Under the pieces are notes generated by a model that saw only the letters and a list, made by a program, of their open reading frames with translations, did not search any database and was not told the origin of the DNA. DNA of 64,000 nucleotides, taken from Pseudomonas alkylphenolica (GTDB lineage: Bacteria > Pseudomonadota > Gammaproteobacteria > Pseudomonadales > Pseudomonadaceae). Shown piece by piece: positions 9,909 through 18,209 of this stretch. The position numbers and the translations under genes are program-made. How positions within the stretch are numbered: position 1 is the stretch's first letter; every line of letters begins with the position of its first letter. The DNA is taken from positions 53,589 to 117,588 of the forward strand of contig NZ_QJRG01000050.1 in NCBI RefSeq assembly GCF_004025535.1, in the 5' to 3' direction.

Positions 9909-11402
9909 TCAAAGCTTGATCAGCACCGATTTGAGCTCGGTGTAGTGTTCAATGGCCGCCGCGCCCATTTCCCGGCCAACGCCCGACAGCTTGTAGCCAC
10001 CGAACGGCAGCGCCGGGTCAAGGGCGCTGTGGCAGTTGACCCAGACCGAACCGGACTTGATCCGCGGGATCATGCGGTGCACCGCCGCCAGGTCGTTGGA
10101 CCAGATGCTGGCGCCAAGGCCGTACGGGTTGTCATTCGCCAGGCTCACCACCTCATCGAGGTCGTCAAAGGGCATGGCGACCAGCACCGGGCCGAAAATC
10201 TCTTCCTGCACCAGGCGATGACGCTGGTCGACGTCGACGATCACTGTGGGTTTGACGAAGTAACCCGGGCCGAAGCCTTCGCCGCCACAGGCGATGGTTG
10301 CGCCCAGTTCGCGCCCAAGGTTGATGTAGCCGGTCACCCGGTCCTGCTGTTTGGCCGAGATCAACGGGCCCATCTGCACCTTCGGGTCGAGGCCGTTGCC
10401 CAGGGTCATGCCGTTGGCGATGCCGGCAATGTCGGCCACCACGTTGTCAAAGTGCTTGCGGTGCACATACAGGCGCGAGCCGGCGCAGCACACCTGGCCC
10501 TGGTTGAAGAAGATCGCCGTGGCAGCGCCGGCAGCAGCCTCCTGCAAGTTGGCGTCGGGCATGACGATGGTCGGCGACTTGCCGCCCAGTTCGAGGGTGA
10601 CGCGGGTCATGTTCTCCATCGCGGCCTTGCCGATCTGCTTGCCGACTTCGGTGGAGCCGGTAAAGGTCAGCTTGTCCACGCCCGGGTGGCGGGTGAGGGC
10701 GGCACCAGCGACCAGGCCAGTACCGGTAATCACGTTGAAGACGCCGTCCGGGTAACCGGCTTCCTGCACCAGTTCGGCCAGTTTCAGTGCCGTCAGCGGG
10801 GTTTCGTCCGCCGGCTTGAGCACCACGGTGCAACCGGTGGCCAGGGCCGGTCCGAGTTTCCAGCAGGCCAGCAGCAGCGGGAAGTTCCAGGCGACGATTG
10901 CGCCGACCACGCCGATCGCCTCGCGGCGAATGAAGCCGTGAAACTGCTCATTGGGCATCAAGGGCAGCGAAGGCTCCACCGTCGTGCCTTCAATCTTGGT
11001 CGCCCAGCCGGCCATGTAACGCAGGAAGTCGATGGCCAGTTGCACGTCCATGACCTTGGCCACGGCGGCGCTTTTACCGTTGTTCAGGCACTCAAGCTCG
11101 GCCAGCTCCTGCGCGTCGCGTTCCATCAGGTCAGCCAGGCGCCACAACAGGTTCTGCCGCTCCCGTGGGCGCATGCGGCTCCAGGCCGAATCATCAAAGG
11201 CAGCGCGGGCGGCCTTGACGGCGCGGTCAACGTCATCGCTGTCGGCACAGGGCACTTCACCCAGCACCTCGCCGGTGGCCGGGTTGCGAAAGCTCATGGT
11301 GTTGCCGCTCTTCGCATCCTGCCACTCGGCGCCGATGCGCATCTTCAGCTTGCGCTCGAGAAAAGCCTGGGTACGGGGGAGGATGGGCAGTGTCGAAAGC
11401 AT
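9909..11402 (-). CDS. NAD-dependent aldehyde dehydrogenase (phenylacetaldehyde type)
   Basis: The 497-residue product is a complete ALDH. The catalytic Glu is in TLELGGKSP (Glu271), the catalytic Cys in GQVCCAGSR (Cys305), and the cofactor region has FTGSTEVGKQIGKAA (about 247-261). It resembles the phenylacetaldehyde dehydrogenases of aromatic amine pathways. Divergent from qhpA, it should oxidise the aldehyde released in the periplasm by the amine dehydrogenase to the acid. ATG 11402 follows AGAGG; the frame is open for 57 more codons upstream, but that part has no family similarity and contains the promoter. A good -24/-12 element lies 41-56 bp upstream. Confidence 0.9.
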   Translation of the reverse strand: MLSTLPILPRTQAFLERKLKMRIGAEWQDAKSGNTMSFRNPATGEVLGEVPCADSDDVDRAVKAARAAFDDSAWSRMRPRERQNLLWRLADLMERDAQELAELECLNNGKSAAVAKVMDVQLAIDFLRYMAGWATKIEGTTVEPSLPLMPNEQFHGFIRREAIGVVGAIVAWNFPLLLACWKLGPALATGCTVVLKPADETPLTALKLAELVQEAGYPDGVFNVITGTGLVAGAALTRHPGVDKLTFTGSTEVGKQIGKAAMENMTRVTLELGGKSPTIVMPDANLQEAAAGAATAIFFNQGQVCCAGSRLYVHRKHFDNVVADIAGIANGMTLGNGLDPKVQMGPLISAKQQDRVTGYINLGRELGATIACGGEGFGPGYFVKPTVIVDVDQRHRLVQEEIFGPVLVAMPFDDLDEVVSLANDNPYGLGASIWSNDLAAVHRMIPRIKSGSVWVNCHSALDPALPFGGYKLSGVGREMGAAAIEHYTELKSVLIKL

Positions 11403-11442
11403 GGGGCGACGCCTCTTGTCATTGGATGTGCAGGGCACTTTC

Positions 11443-11458
11443 GCAACCACCATGCCAA
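11443..11458 (-). promoter_or_regulatory. Sigma-54 promoter (-24/-12) of aldehyde dehydrogenase
   Basis: Read on the minus strand the site is TTGGCATGGTGGTTGC. The GG and GC dinucleotides are separated by exactly 10 bases, as in TGGCAC-N5-TTGC promoters. Transcription would start about 30 nt before ATG 11402. Confidence 0.65.
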
Positions 11459-11543
11459 GGTCGAAAAAATTTCTTAACCAATTGATATAAAACAATAAAT
11501 TATTGATTTTGAAGCGCGCTTGCCGAGACCCGGTTGTAGCACT

Positions 11544-11618
11544 TTGAGACGCCATGAGACAGCAATGGCACAACGCGTCGCTGGCCTAAGCTGAGAGGGA
11601 GCAAAGGCGTTGTCTCAA
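11544..11618. promoter_or_regulatory. Candidate enhancer with TGAGAC repeats
   Basis: TTGAGAC (11544-11550) and TGAGACA (11555-11561) form a 10-bp-phased direct repeat. TGTCTCA (11611-11617, within TTGTCTCAA) is their inverted copy. The block lies about 90-175 bp from each putative sigma-54 promoter, the usual place for an activator site. Confidence 0.45.
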
Positions 11619-11723
11619 GGTGCAACGGTCTGTCGCAAATTTAGACGCCGGGTGTGAACGTCGGCCCCATGCTTAGGTCATCAAGTGTTGCTTAAGCTGT
11701 TGAAAATAAACACTTTGCATAGA

Positions 11724-11740
11724 TTGGCACAGTTCCTGTA
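11724..11740 (+). promoter_or_regulatory. Weak sigma-54-like element before qhpA
   Basis: TTGGCACAGTTCCTGTA has a perfect -24 half and the right spacing, but the -12 half has GT where GC is expected. It lies 74 nt upstream of the qhpA start. The shared enhancer makes it more credible than the match alone. Confidence 0.35.
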
Positions 11741-11787
11741 TTGGTCCTGTGCAGAAGCACCTACGGCACCCAGCGTGCAAGAACGAT

Positions 11788-11795
11788 AAGAACAA
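11788..11795 (+). promoter_or_regulatory. Hfq/Crc motif before qhpA
   Basis: AAGAACAA matches AANAANAA and ends 18 nt before the TTG start at 11814, just before the GGAGG site at 11802. Confidence 0.55.
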
Positions 11796-11813
11796 CACCG
11801 TGGAGGTCTGACC

Positions 11814-13382
11814 TTGAGAATGACTCGACTCCGGCGACATACCAGCAGCCTGGCATTGATCGCCGCCGCTTCCTTGCTGTGCACCCAGGCCCAGGCCGCT
11901 GAAACAGGCCCCAGCGTGCTGCAGAACAAATGCATGGGCTGTCACCTGCCGGAAGGCAACGACACCTACAGCCGCATCAGCCACCAGCGCAAAACCCCGG
12001 AAGGCTGGCTGATGAGCATCGGCCGCATGCAGACCATGCATGGCCTGAAGATCAGCGACGATGATCGCCGCACTCTGGTCAAGTACCTGGCCGACCGGCA
12101 AGGCCTGGCGCCGAGCGAAACAGAAGGCGTGCGCTACGCCATGGAACGCCGGCTCAACACGGTCGAGCATTTCGATGCCAAGCTCAGTGAAACCTGCGGC
12201 CGCTGCCACTCGGGGGCACGGGTTGCGCTGCAGCGTCGTCCGGCCAAAGAGTGGGAGCACCTGGTCAACTTCCACCTCGGCCAATGGCCGTCGCTGGAAT
12301 ACCAGGCCCAGTCGCGCGACCGCGACTGGCTGCCGATTGCCCTGAACGAAATGGTGCCGGAGCTGGCCAAGCGTTTTGCGCTGGAGACCCCGGCCTGGGC
12401 TGACTGGCAGAAAGCGCGGCCAAAAGCCGAGGTGCTGGCAGGGCAGTGGAGCTTCAGCGGCCACATGCTGACCAAAGGCGATGTGCGCGGCGTAATGACG
12501 GTAGGCAGCGCCGAGGGCGACGGTTTCAAGGTCGACATCAAGGGCAGCTATGCCGACGGCACGCCGTTCCAGGGCAGCGGCTCGGCGATTCTCTACAACG
12601 GCTATGAATGGCGGGGCAACGTCAAGGTCGGCGATACCACGATGCGCCAAGTGTTTGCCGCACTCGACGGTGAGATGAAAGGGCGCATGTACGAGGCCGA
12701 CCATGACGAACGTGGCCTGGATTTCACCGCGGCGAAGGAGGGCAAGGCCCGTCTGCTGGCGGTGCAGCCATCCTTCATCAAGGCCGGCAGCGAAACTGAA
12801 CTGACCCTGGTCGGCAGCGGCCTGTCGGGTAAGCCGGATCTCGGTGCTGGCATCGAGGTTACCCATGTGCTGGCGTCGAGCGCCAACGAGGTGCGGGTCA
12901 AGGCGCGTGCCGCCGTCGATGCCGCGCCGGGTGTGCGCGAGATCAGCCAGGGTGCGTTGAAAGGTGTGAACCTGACGGTCTACGACAAAGTTGAGGAAGT
13001 CAAAGTGGTGCCGGCCTTCTCCATCGCCCGTATTGGCGAGAACGGCGGCAGCACACCGAAAGTGCAGGGCCGCTTTGAAGCCGAAGCCTGGGGCAAAGAC
13101 GCCAAGGGCGAACCGCTGCGTATCGGTTATCTGCCGGCCCAGTGGTCGGTAGAACCCTACAACGAGCGCGCCGAAGAAGACGAAGACGTCAAGTTCGCCG
13201 GACAGATGCAGGACAACGGCATCTTCGTACCCGGTGGCGCAGGCCCCAACCCCGAACGCCGGATGATGACCAACAACGCGGGCAATCTGAAAGTGATCGC
13301 CAAGCTGGAAGACGGCGGGCAACAGGGCGAAGGCCACCTGATCGTTACCGTCCAGCGCTGGAACAACCCACCGCTGCCATAA
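11814..13382 (+). CDS. qhpA: Quinohemoprotein amine dehydrogenase alpha subunit
   Basis: The 522-residue periplasmic subunit carries a signal peptide (about residues 1-28, ending AQA) and two c-type heme sites, CMGCH (40-44) and CGRCH (128-132). It is the diheme chain that passes electrons from the cysteine tryptophylquinone (CTQ) cofactor of the gamma subunit to the respiratory chain. Later domains are beta-rich, as in known QhpA. The order A-D-C-B matches known qhp operons. GGAGG (11802-11806) is 7 nt from TTG 11814 and 13 nt from ATG 11820, which favours the TTG start; the peptide differs by two residues only. Confidence 0.95.
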   Translation: MRMTRLRRHTSSLALIAAASLLCTQAQAAETGPSVLQNKCMGCHLPEGNDTYSRISHQRKTPEGWLMSIGRMQTMHGLKISDDDRRTLVKYLADRQGLAPSETEGVRYAMERRLNTVEHFDAKLSETCGRCHSGARVALQRRPAKEWEHLVNFHLGQWPSLEYQAQSRDRDWLPIALNEMVPELAKRFALETPAWADWQKARPKAEVLAGQWSFSGHMLTKGDVRGVMTVGSAEGDGFKVDIKGSYADGTPFQGSGSAILYNGYEWRGNVKVGDTTMRQVFAALDGEMKGRMYEADHDERGLDFTAAKEGKARLLAVQPSFIKAGSETELTLVGSGLSGKPDLGAGIEVTHVLASSANEVRVKARAAVDAAPGVREISQGALKGVNLTVYDKVEEVKVVPAFSIARIGENGGSTPKVQGRFEAEAWGKDAKGEPLRIGYLPAQWSVEPYNERAEEDEDVKFAGQMQDNGIFVPGGAGPNPERRMMTNNAGNLKVIAKLEDGGQQGEGHLIVTVQRWNNPPLP

Positions 13383-13454
13383 GCGGCCATGAACCGAGCG
13401 GGCGCTGCGGCGCCCGGTTGCCAACGTTGTTCGGATGCACTTCGGGAGGTCGCC

Positions 13455-14885
13455 ATGGGCGCACAATTGAATCTGGTCGAGCGTAACCTGCATGAAGTGC
13501 AGGTGGATGCCGACCGCATGCTGTTCCATATCCCCAGCAGTTCGCTGTTTGCCACAGACGCGGTGACCGGCGGGATCATCGACACCTTGCGTGAGCAGGG
13601 CTGCTCGTCGGACGAGTTGCTGCAGCGTCTTGCGTCGCGCTTTGCCGGCCAGGACGTCATCGACACCCTTCACGAACTGATGGCCCTGGAAGTGGTCAGT
13701 GACGGTTCGCCGCTGACCCCGGAAATCGGCGTCAAGCGGGTCGAGCGCACGGCCCTCAACACCGTGGTACTCAACGTCAATACCGGCTGCAACCTGAGCT
13801 GCAGCTACTGCTACAAGGAAGACCTCGACAAGCCGTCGGCCGGCAAGAAGATGAGCACCGCCACCGCCGAGTCGTCGGTGGAAATGCTGCTCAAGGAGTC
13901 ACCGGAAGAAACCCGCTACACCGTGGTGTTCTTCGGCGGCGAGCCGCTGTCCAACCGGCCGTTGATCGAACACATGGTGGCGTACTGCGAGCGGCGCTTT
14001 GCCGAGGCGGGCAAGCAGGTCGAGTTTGTCATGACCACCAACGCCACCTTGCTGACCGAGGAGATCGTCGACTGGCTCAATGCCCATCGCTTCGGCTTGT
14101 CGGTGAGCATCGACGGGCCCAAGACTGTGCATGACCGCAACCGCATCACGGTTGGCGGGCAGGGCACCTATGACGTGGTGCGGCGCAAGGCCGAAATGCT
14201 TCTGTCGCGCTACAACAGTCGCCCTGTTGGCGCACGGGTGACTCTGACCCGCGGCATCACCGATGTCGAAACCATCTGGAACCACCTGTTCAACGAACTG
14301 GGATTCGCCGAGGTAGGCTTTGCCCCGGTCACTTCGGGGGATATGGCCGACTTCAACCTCAGTGCCGAAGAGCTGGTGGAGGTCTTCGCCAACATGAAGG
14401 CCTTGGGCCGACGCTACCTGGAAGCGGCACTGGAACACCGCAACATCGGCTTTTCCAACCTGCACCAATTGATCACCGACATTCACGAGGGGCACAAAAA
14501 GGCCCTGCCGTGCGGTGCCGGCTTGAAGATGCTGGCGGTCGATCACAAGGGTGAGCTGAACCTGTGCCATCGCTTTACGGGCTCCAGCCTGCCGACTTTC
14601 GGCAACGTCCACAGCGGCGTGAAACAGGTGGAGCTGAACGACTTCCTGTCCCAGCGCCTGGACCGCAGCGGTACCGGCTGTGACAGCTGTCGCATCCGTA
14701 ACCTGTGCTCGGGTGGTTGCTACCACGAGAGCTATGCCCGCTACGGCGACCCGACCCACCCGACCTATCACTACTGTGAGTTGATGCGCGACTGGGTCGA
14801 CTTCGGCATCGAAGTCTACAGCCGCATCATGGCCGCCAATCCGGCCTTCATCAGCCAGTACATCACTCCGCGGAAGGCGCATTGA
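13455..14885 (+). CDS. qhpD: Radical SAM maturase QhpD
   Basis: The 476-residue enzyme installs the Cys-to-Asp/Glu thioether crosslinks in QhpC. An N-terminal PqqD-like peptide-recognition domain (about residues 5-82) precedes the radical SAM core with CNLSCSYC (Cys112, Cys116, Cys119) and the SAM-binding FFGGEPLSNRP (about 156-166). The C-terminal SPASM part has a set of cysteines for auxiliary clusters (LPCGAGLK, NLCHRF, GCDSCRIRNLCSGGCYHE, YHYCEL). ATG 13455 follows GGGAGGT; an open frame runs further upstream but lacks homology. It is separated by one base from qhpC, fitting action on that product. Confidence 0.96.
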   Translation: MGAQLNLVERNLHEVQVDADRMLFHIPSSSLFATDAVTGGIIDTLREQGCSSDELLQRLASRFAGQDVIDTLHELMALEVVSDGSPLTPEIGVKRVERTALNTVVLNVNTGCNLSCSYCYKEDLDKPSAGKKMSTATAESSVEMLLKESPEETRYTVVFFGGEPLSNRPLIEHMVAYCERRFAEAGKQVEFVMTTNATLLTEEIVDWLNAHRFGLSVSIDGPKTVHDRNRITVGGQGTYDVVRRKAEMLLSRYNSRPVGARVTLTRGITDVETIWNHLFNELGFAEVGFAPVTSGDMADFNLSAEELVEVFANMKALGRRYLEAALEHRNIGFSNLHQLITDIHEGHKKALPCGAGLKMLAVDHKGELNLCHRFTGSSLPTFGNVHSGVKQVELNDFLSQRLDRSGTGCDSCRIRNLCSGGCYHESYARYGDPTHPTYHYCELMRDWVDFGIEVYSRIMAANPAFISQYITPRKAH

Positions 14886-14886
14886 T

Positions 14887-15210
14887 ATGAAACACCTCAA
14901 GCCGCTGAACAACAAAGCCCAGATCCTCGAGCAGGCCGTGGCCCAGGACCGTGTCGAAGAAGTGGTCGCCATGAGCGCCGTTGCCGGTTGCACCGCCACC
15001 ACCGACCCGGGCTGGGAAGTGGATGCCTTCGGGGGCGTCAGCTCGCTCTGCCAGCCGATGGAAGCTGACCTTTATGGCTGCTCGGACCCTTGCTGGTGGC
15101 CGGCGCAGGTGCCGGACATGATGAGCACCTACCAGGACTGGAACGCCCAGGCCACCAACTCCCAGGAAGACTGGCGCAACCTCGGCACCGTGTTTCCAAA
15201 AGACAAGTGA
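14887..15210 (+). CDS. qhpC: Quinohemoprotein amine dehydrogenase gamma subunit (CTQ-bearing)
   Basis: The 107-residue precursor carries the CTQ cofactor. A leader of about 28 residues (MKHLKPLNNKAQILEQAVAQ...) is removed after crosslinking. Every residue known to be modified in this family is present in register: thioether pairs Cys35-Glu44, Cys55-Asp61 and Cys69-Asp77, and the CTQ pair Cys65-Trp71 (precursor numbering; mature 7-16, 27-33, 41-49, 37-43). The pairs are assigned by matching spacing to the published structures. The chain is folded and crosslinked in the cytoplasm before export, so it has no ordinary signal peptide. Confidence 0.97.
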   Translation: MKHLKPLNNKAQILEQAVAQDRVEEVVAMSAVAGCTATTDPGWEVDAFGGVSSLCQPMEADLYGCSDPCWWPAQVPDMMSTYQDWNAQATNSQEDWRNLGTVFPKDK

Positions 15211-15219
15211 CCGGCCGAC

Positions 15220-15230
15220 AAGAACAAGAA
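15220..15230 (+). promoter_or_regulatory. Overlapping Hfq/Crc motifs before qhpB
   Basis: AAGAACAAGAA contains AAGAACAA and AACAAGAA, both AANAANAA matches, ending 11 nt before ATG 15242 and next to the GGGG ribosome site. Confidence 0.55.
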
Positions 15231-15241
15231 GGGGAAACCGC

Positions 15242-16366
15242 ATGAAAGCTGGAGTTTTCGCAACACTGGCGCTGACCGTCGCCACCAGTGCCAGCAGCCT
15301 GGGCGCCTGGGCCGCCAACAGCAGTGAGACCGCACTCAAGGCTGGTCATGAGTACATGATCGTCACCAACTACCCGAACAACCTGCACGTCATCGACCTG
15401 GCCGATGACGAGGTCTACAAGAGCTGCAAGCTGCCCGATGCGTTTGGCCCCGGCACTGCCATGATGGCGCCGGACAACCGCACCGCGTATGTACTCAACA
15501 ACCATTTCGGCGACCTGTACGGGATTGACCTGGACACCTGCAAGTCGGTGTTCCACGCCAACCTGTCGAACGTCCCGGGCGAGCTGGCACGCTCGATGTT
15601 CTCGTTCGCCATCAGCCCGGACGGCAAAGAGGTGTACGCCACGGTCAACCCGACCCAGCAGCTGAACGATCACTATGTGGTCAAACCACCGCGCCTGGAA
15701 GTGTTTCGCGCCGCCGACGGCCTGGCTGCAAAACCGGTGCGCAGCTTCCCCATGCCGCGCCAGGTGTACCTGATGCGTGCAGCGGATGATGGCAGCCTGT
15801 TCGTCGCCGGGCCCGACATCTACAAGATGGATGTGAACACCGGCAAGTACGAGGTCGCACTGCCGCTGCGCAACTGGAAGCGCCCCGGCTTCAGCGCTCC
15901 GGACGTGCTGTACTTCTGGCCGCACCAGACCGCCCAGCATGACTTCTCGATGCTCTACACCGTGTCGCGCTTTACTGACGACAAACAAGACCCGGCCACG
16001 GCCGAGCCAATGTACGGCTACCTGAGCATCGACCTCAAGACCGGCAAAACCAGCAATCAGGAGTTTGCCTCGCTGACCGAGCTGTACTTCACCGGCCTGC
16101 GCTCGCCCAAGGACCCGAACCAGATGTACGGCGTGCTCAACCGACTGGCCCGCTACGACATCAAGGAGCGCAAACTGATCAAGGCGGCCAACCTTGAGCA
16201 CACTTACTACTGCGTGGCCTTCAACAAGTCGGGCAGCAAGCTCTACCTGGCCGGCACCTTCAACGACATTGCGGTGTTCGATCCGCAAAGCCTGGAGAAG
16301 GTCAAGAACATCAAGCTGCCAGGTGGCGACATGTCGATCAGTACGACCCAGGTGTTTATCCGCTAG
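15242..16366 (+). CDS. qhpB: Quinohemoprotein amine dehydrogenase beta subunit
   Basis: The 374-residue subunit begins with a signal peptide (about residues 1-24, LGAWA) and then shows repeats of the type NLHVIDLADDEVYKSCKLP and NRTAYVLNNHFGDLYGIDLDT, the pattern of a seven-bladed beta-propeller. In the known enzyme this chain closes the active site over the gamma subunit. It completes the alpha-beta-gamma set that oxidises primary amines in the periplasm. No qhpE (protease), qhpF (ABC exporter), qhpG (flavin monooxygenase) or qhpR gene follows; an acyl-CoA synthetase gene does. Confidence 0.94.
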   Translation: MKAGVFATLALTVATSASSLGAWAANSSETALKAGHEYMIVTNYPNNLHVIDLADDEVYKSCKLPDAFGPGTAMMAPDNRTAYVLNNHFGDLYGIDLDTCKSVFHANLSNVPGELARSMFSFAISPDGKEVYATVNPTQQLNDHYVVKPPRLEVFRAADGLAAKPVRSFPMPRQVYLMRAADDGSLFVAGPDIYKMDVNTGKYEVALPLRNWKRPGFSAPDVLYFWPHQTAQHDFSMLYTVSRFTDDKQDPATAEPMYGYLSIDLKTGKTSNQEFASLTELYFTGLRSPKDPNQMYGVLNRLARYDIKERKLIKAANLEHTYYCVAFNKSGSKLYLAGTFNDIAVFDPQSLEKVKNIKLPGGDMSISTTQVFIR

Positions 16367-16387
16367 GCACGCGTTGAATACCGTTAC

Positions 16388-16398
16388 AACAAGAACAA
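16388..16398 (+). promoter_or_regulatory. Overlapping Hfq/Crc motifs before acyl-CoA synthetase gene
   Basis: AACAAGAACAA holds AACAAGAA and AAGAACAA, ending 9 nt before ATG 16408 and overlapping the region where the ribosome binds. Confidence 0.55.
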
Positions 16399-16407
16399 GA
16401 GAACGCC

Positions 16408-18081
16408 ATGAATACGCTGAGCTACACCCAAGGGCGGCACGACACGCCGCTGCTCACCCAGTGCATCGGCGACGCCTTCGACCTCACCGTTTCGCGCTTT
16501 GCCGAGCGCGAAGCGTTGGTGGTCCGGCATCAGGGGCTGCGCTACACCTGGCAGACCCTGGCCGAGGCAGTCGAACGCCAGGCGCGCGCGTTGATGGCCC
16601 TGGGGCTCGAACGCGGTGACCGCCTCGGTATCTGGGCGCCCAACTGCGCCCAGTGGTGCATCACCCAGTTCGCCAGCGCCAAGATTGGCGTGATCCTGGT
16701 CAACATCAATCCGGCGTACCGCAGCAACGAACTGGAGTACGCGCTTAGCCAGTCCGGTTGCCGTTGGGTCATCTGTGCCGACGCCTTCAAAACCAGCGAC
16801 TACCACGCCATGCTGCTGGAACTGGCGCCTGGCCTGGCCAGTGGCTGGCCGGGCGAGCTGGCGTGCGAACGCCTGCCAGAACTGCGCGGGGTGGTAAGCC
16901 TGGCTGCTGCGCCACCGCCAGGCTTTCTGGCCTGGCAGGCGCTGCAGGCAAGGGCCGGGGAGGTCAGCCAGGCGGCGCTGGCAACGCGCCAGGCCAGCCT
17001 GCGCTGTAACGAGCCGATCAACATCCAGTACACCTCCGGCACCACCGGCTTTCCCAAAGGCGCAACCCTCAGCCACCACAACATCCTCAACAATGGCTAC
17101 CTGGTGGGCGAAAGCCTGGGCCTGACCGAGCACGATCGCCTGGTGGTCCCCGTGCCGCTTTACCATTGCTTCGGCATGGTCATGGCCAACCTGGGCTGCC
17201 TGACACACGGTTCCACCCTGATTTATCCGGGGGACGCCTTCGATCCCCTGGCCACCCTGTGTGCGGTGGCTGAAGAAAAGGCCACCGCCTTGTATGGGGT
17301 GCCGACCATGTTCATTGCCCAGCTGGATCATCCGCAGCGTGACAACTTTGATCTTTCCAGCCTGCGCACCGGCATCATGGCCGGCGCCAACTGCCCGATC
17401 GAAGTGATGCGCCGGGTGATCGATGAAATGCACATGAGCGAAGTGCAGATTGCCTACGGCATGACCGAGACCAGCCCGGTTTCGTTGCAGACCGGGCCGG
17501 ATGACGACCTTGAACTGCGCGTTACCACGGTGGGCCGTACCCAGCCGCACCTGCAGAGCAAGATCATCAATGCCGCCGGCAATTGTCTGCCGCGCGGTGA
17601 AATCGGCGAGCTGTGTACCCGTGGCTACAGTGTGATGCTCGGCTACTGGAACAACCCGGCAGCCAGTAGTGAAAGCATCGATGCAGAGGGCTGGATGCAC
17701 ACCGGCGATCTGGCGTGCATGGACGAGCACGGTTACGTGCGGATCGTCGGTCGCAGCAAGGACATGATCATTCGCGGTGGCGAGAATGTGTATCCGCGCG
17801 AACTGGAAGAGTTCTTTCTTACCCATCCTGCGGTGGCCGATGTGCAGGTCATCGGCGTTCCGTGTGCGCGCTATGGCGAGGAGATCGTCGCCTGGATTCG
17901 CCTGCACCCGGGTGAGGGGACTAGTGAGGAACAGTTGCGCGATTGGGCCAAGGCCCGTATCGCGCATTTCAAAGTGCCGCGGTACATGCGCTTCGTCGAC
18001 CAGTTTCCGATGACGGTAACCGGCAAGGTGCAGAAGTTTCGCATGCGTGAGATCAGCATGGAGGAGTTGAAGTTGCCTTGA
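16408..18081 (+). CDS. Acyl-CoA synthetase (AMP-forming)
   Basis: The 557-residue enzyme belongs to the ANL superfamily of fatty acid and aryl acid CoA ligases. Motifs in order are the P-loop-like YTSGTTGFPKGATLSH (about residues 208-223), YGMTETSPVS (about 350-359), the ATP-binding GWMHTGDLACMDEHGYVRIVGRSKDMIIRGG (about 430-460) and the lysine-containing TVTGKVQKFRMRE near the end. It starts 41 bp after qhpB and carries the same Crc-type leader as qhpB, so it likely belongs to the amine operon and activates the acid made by the aldehyde dehydrogenase. Chain length and aromatic preference cannot be read from sequence. Confidence 0.9.
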   Translation: MNTLSYTQGRHDTPLLTQCIGDAFDLTVSRFAEREALVVRHQGLRYTWQTLAEAVERQARALMALGLERGDRLGIWAPNCAQWCITQFASAKIGVILVNINPAYRSNELEYALSQSGCRWVICADAFKTSDYHAMLLELAPGLASGWPGELACERLPELRGVVSLAAAPPPGFLAWQALQARAGEVSQAALATRQASLRCNEPINIQYTSGTTGFPKGATLSHHNILNNGYLVGESLGLTEHDRLVVPVPLYHCFGMVMANLGCLTHGSTLIYPGDAFDPLATLCAVAEEKATALYGVPTMFIAQLDHPQRDNFDLSSLRTGIMAGANCPIEVMRRVIDEMHMSEVQIAYGMTETSPVSLQTGPDDDLELRVTTVGRTQPHLQSKIINAAGNCLPRGEIGELCTRGYSVMLGYWNNPAASSESIDAEGWMHTGDLACMDEHGYVRIVGRSKDMIIRGGENVYPRELEEFFLTHPAVADVQVIGVPCARYGEEIVAWIRLHPGEGTSEEQLRDWAKARIAHFKVPRYMRFVDQFPMTVTGKVQKFRMREISMEELKLP

Positions 18082-18105
18082 ACATCAGGACCTGCCTCAG
18101 ACCAT

Positions 18106-18209
18106 TGTGGGAGCAGGCAGCGCCGGCGATGGGCTGCAGCGCAGCCCCGGCAATTGATGTTGCGAGCGCTGCGCGCTCGATCGCAGGCTGCGCCAGCTCC
18201 TACAGAGGT
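18106..18209. repeat. REP-like paired hairpins (BIME-type)
   Basis: The gap between converging genes starts GTGGGAGC and ends GCTCCTACAG, inverted copies of the typical Pseudomonas REP end. Inside are GGGCTGC-AGC-GCAGCCC and GAGCGC-TGC-GCGCTC hairpins. It may also stop transcription from both sides. Confidence 0.6.

Larger units (their letters stand above)
11403..11813. promoter_or_regulatory. Divergent control region between aldehyde dehydrogenase and qhpA
   Basis: This 411-bp gap has no convincing gene. It holds a minus-strand -24/-12 element (11443-11458), an AT-rich stretch (about 11460-11510), TGAGAC repeats (11544-11618), a weaker plus-strand -24/-12 element (11724-11740) and a Crc-type motif (11788-11795). 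The layout suits two divergent sigma-54 promoters sharing one enhancer. Confidence 0.55.

Noticed and set aside
11673..13673. 666-codon open frame on the minus strand opposite qhpA
   Set aside because: Antisense shadow of qhpA and the start of qhpD, both with clear heme and radical SAM motifs on the plus strand.
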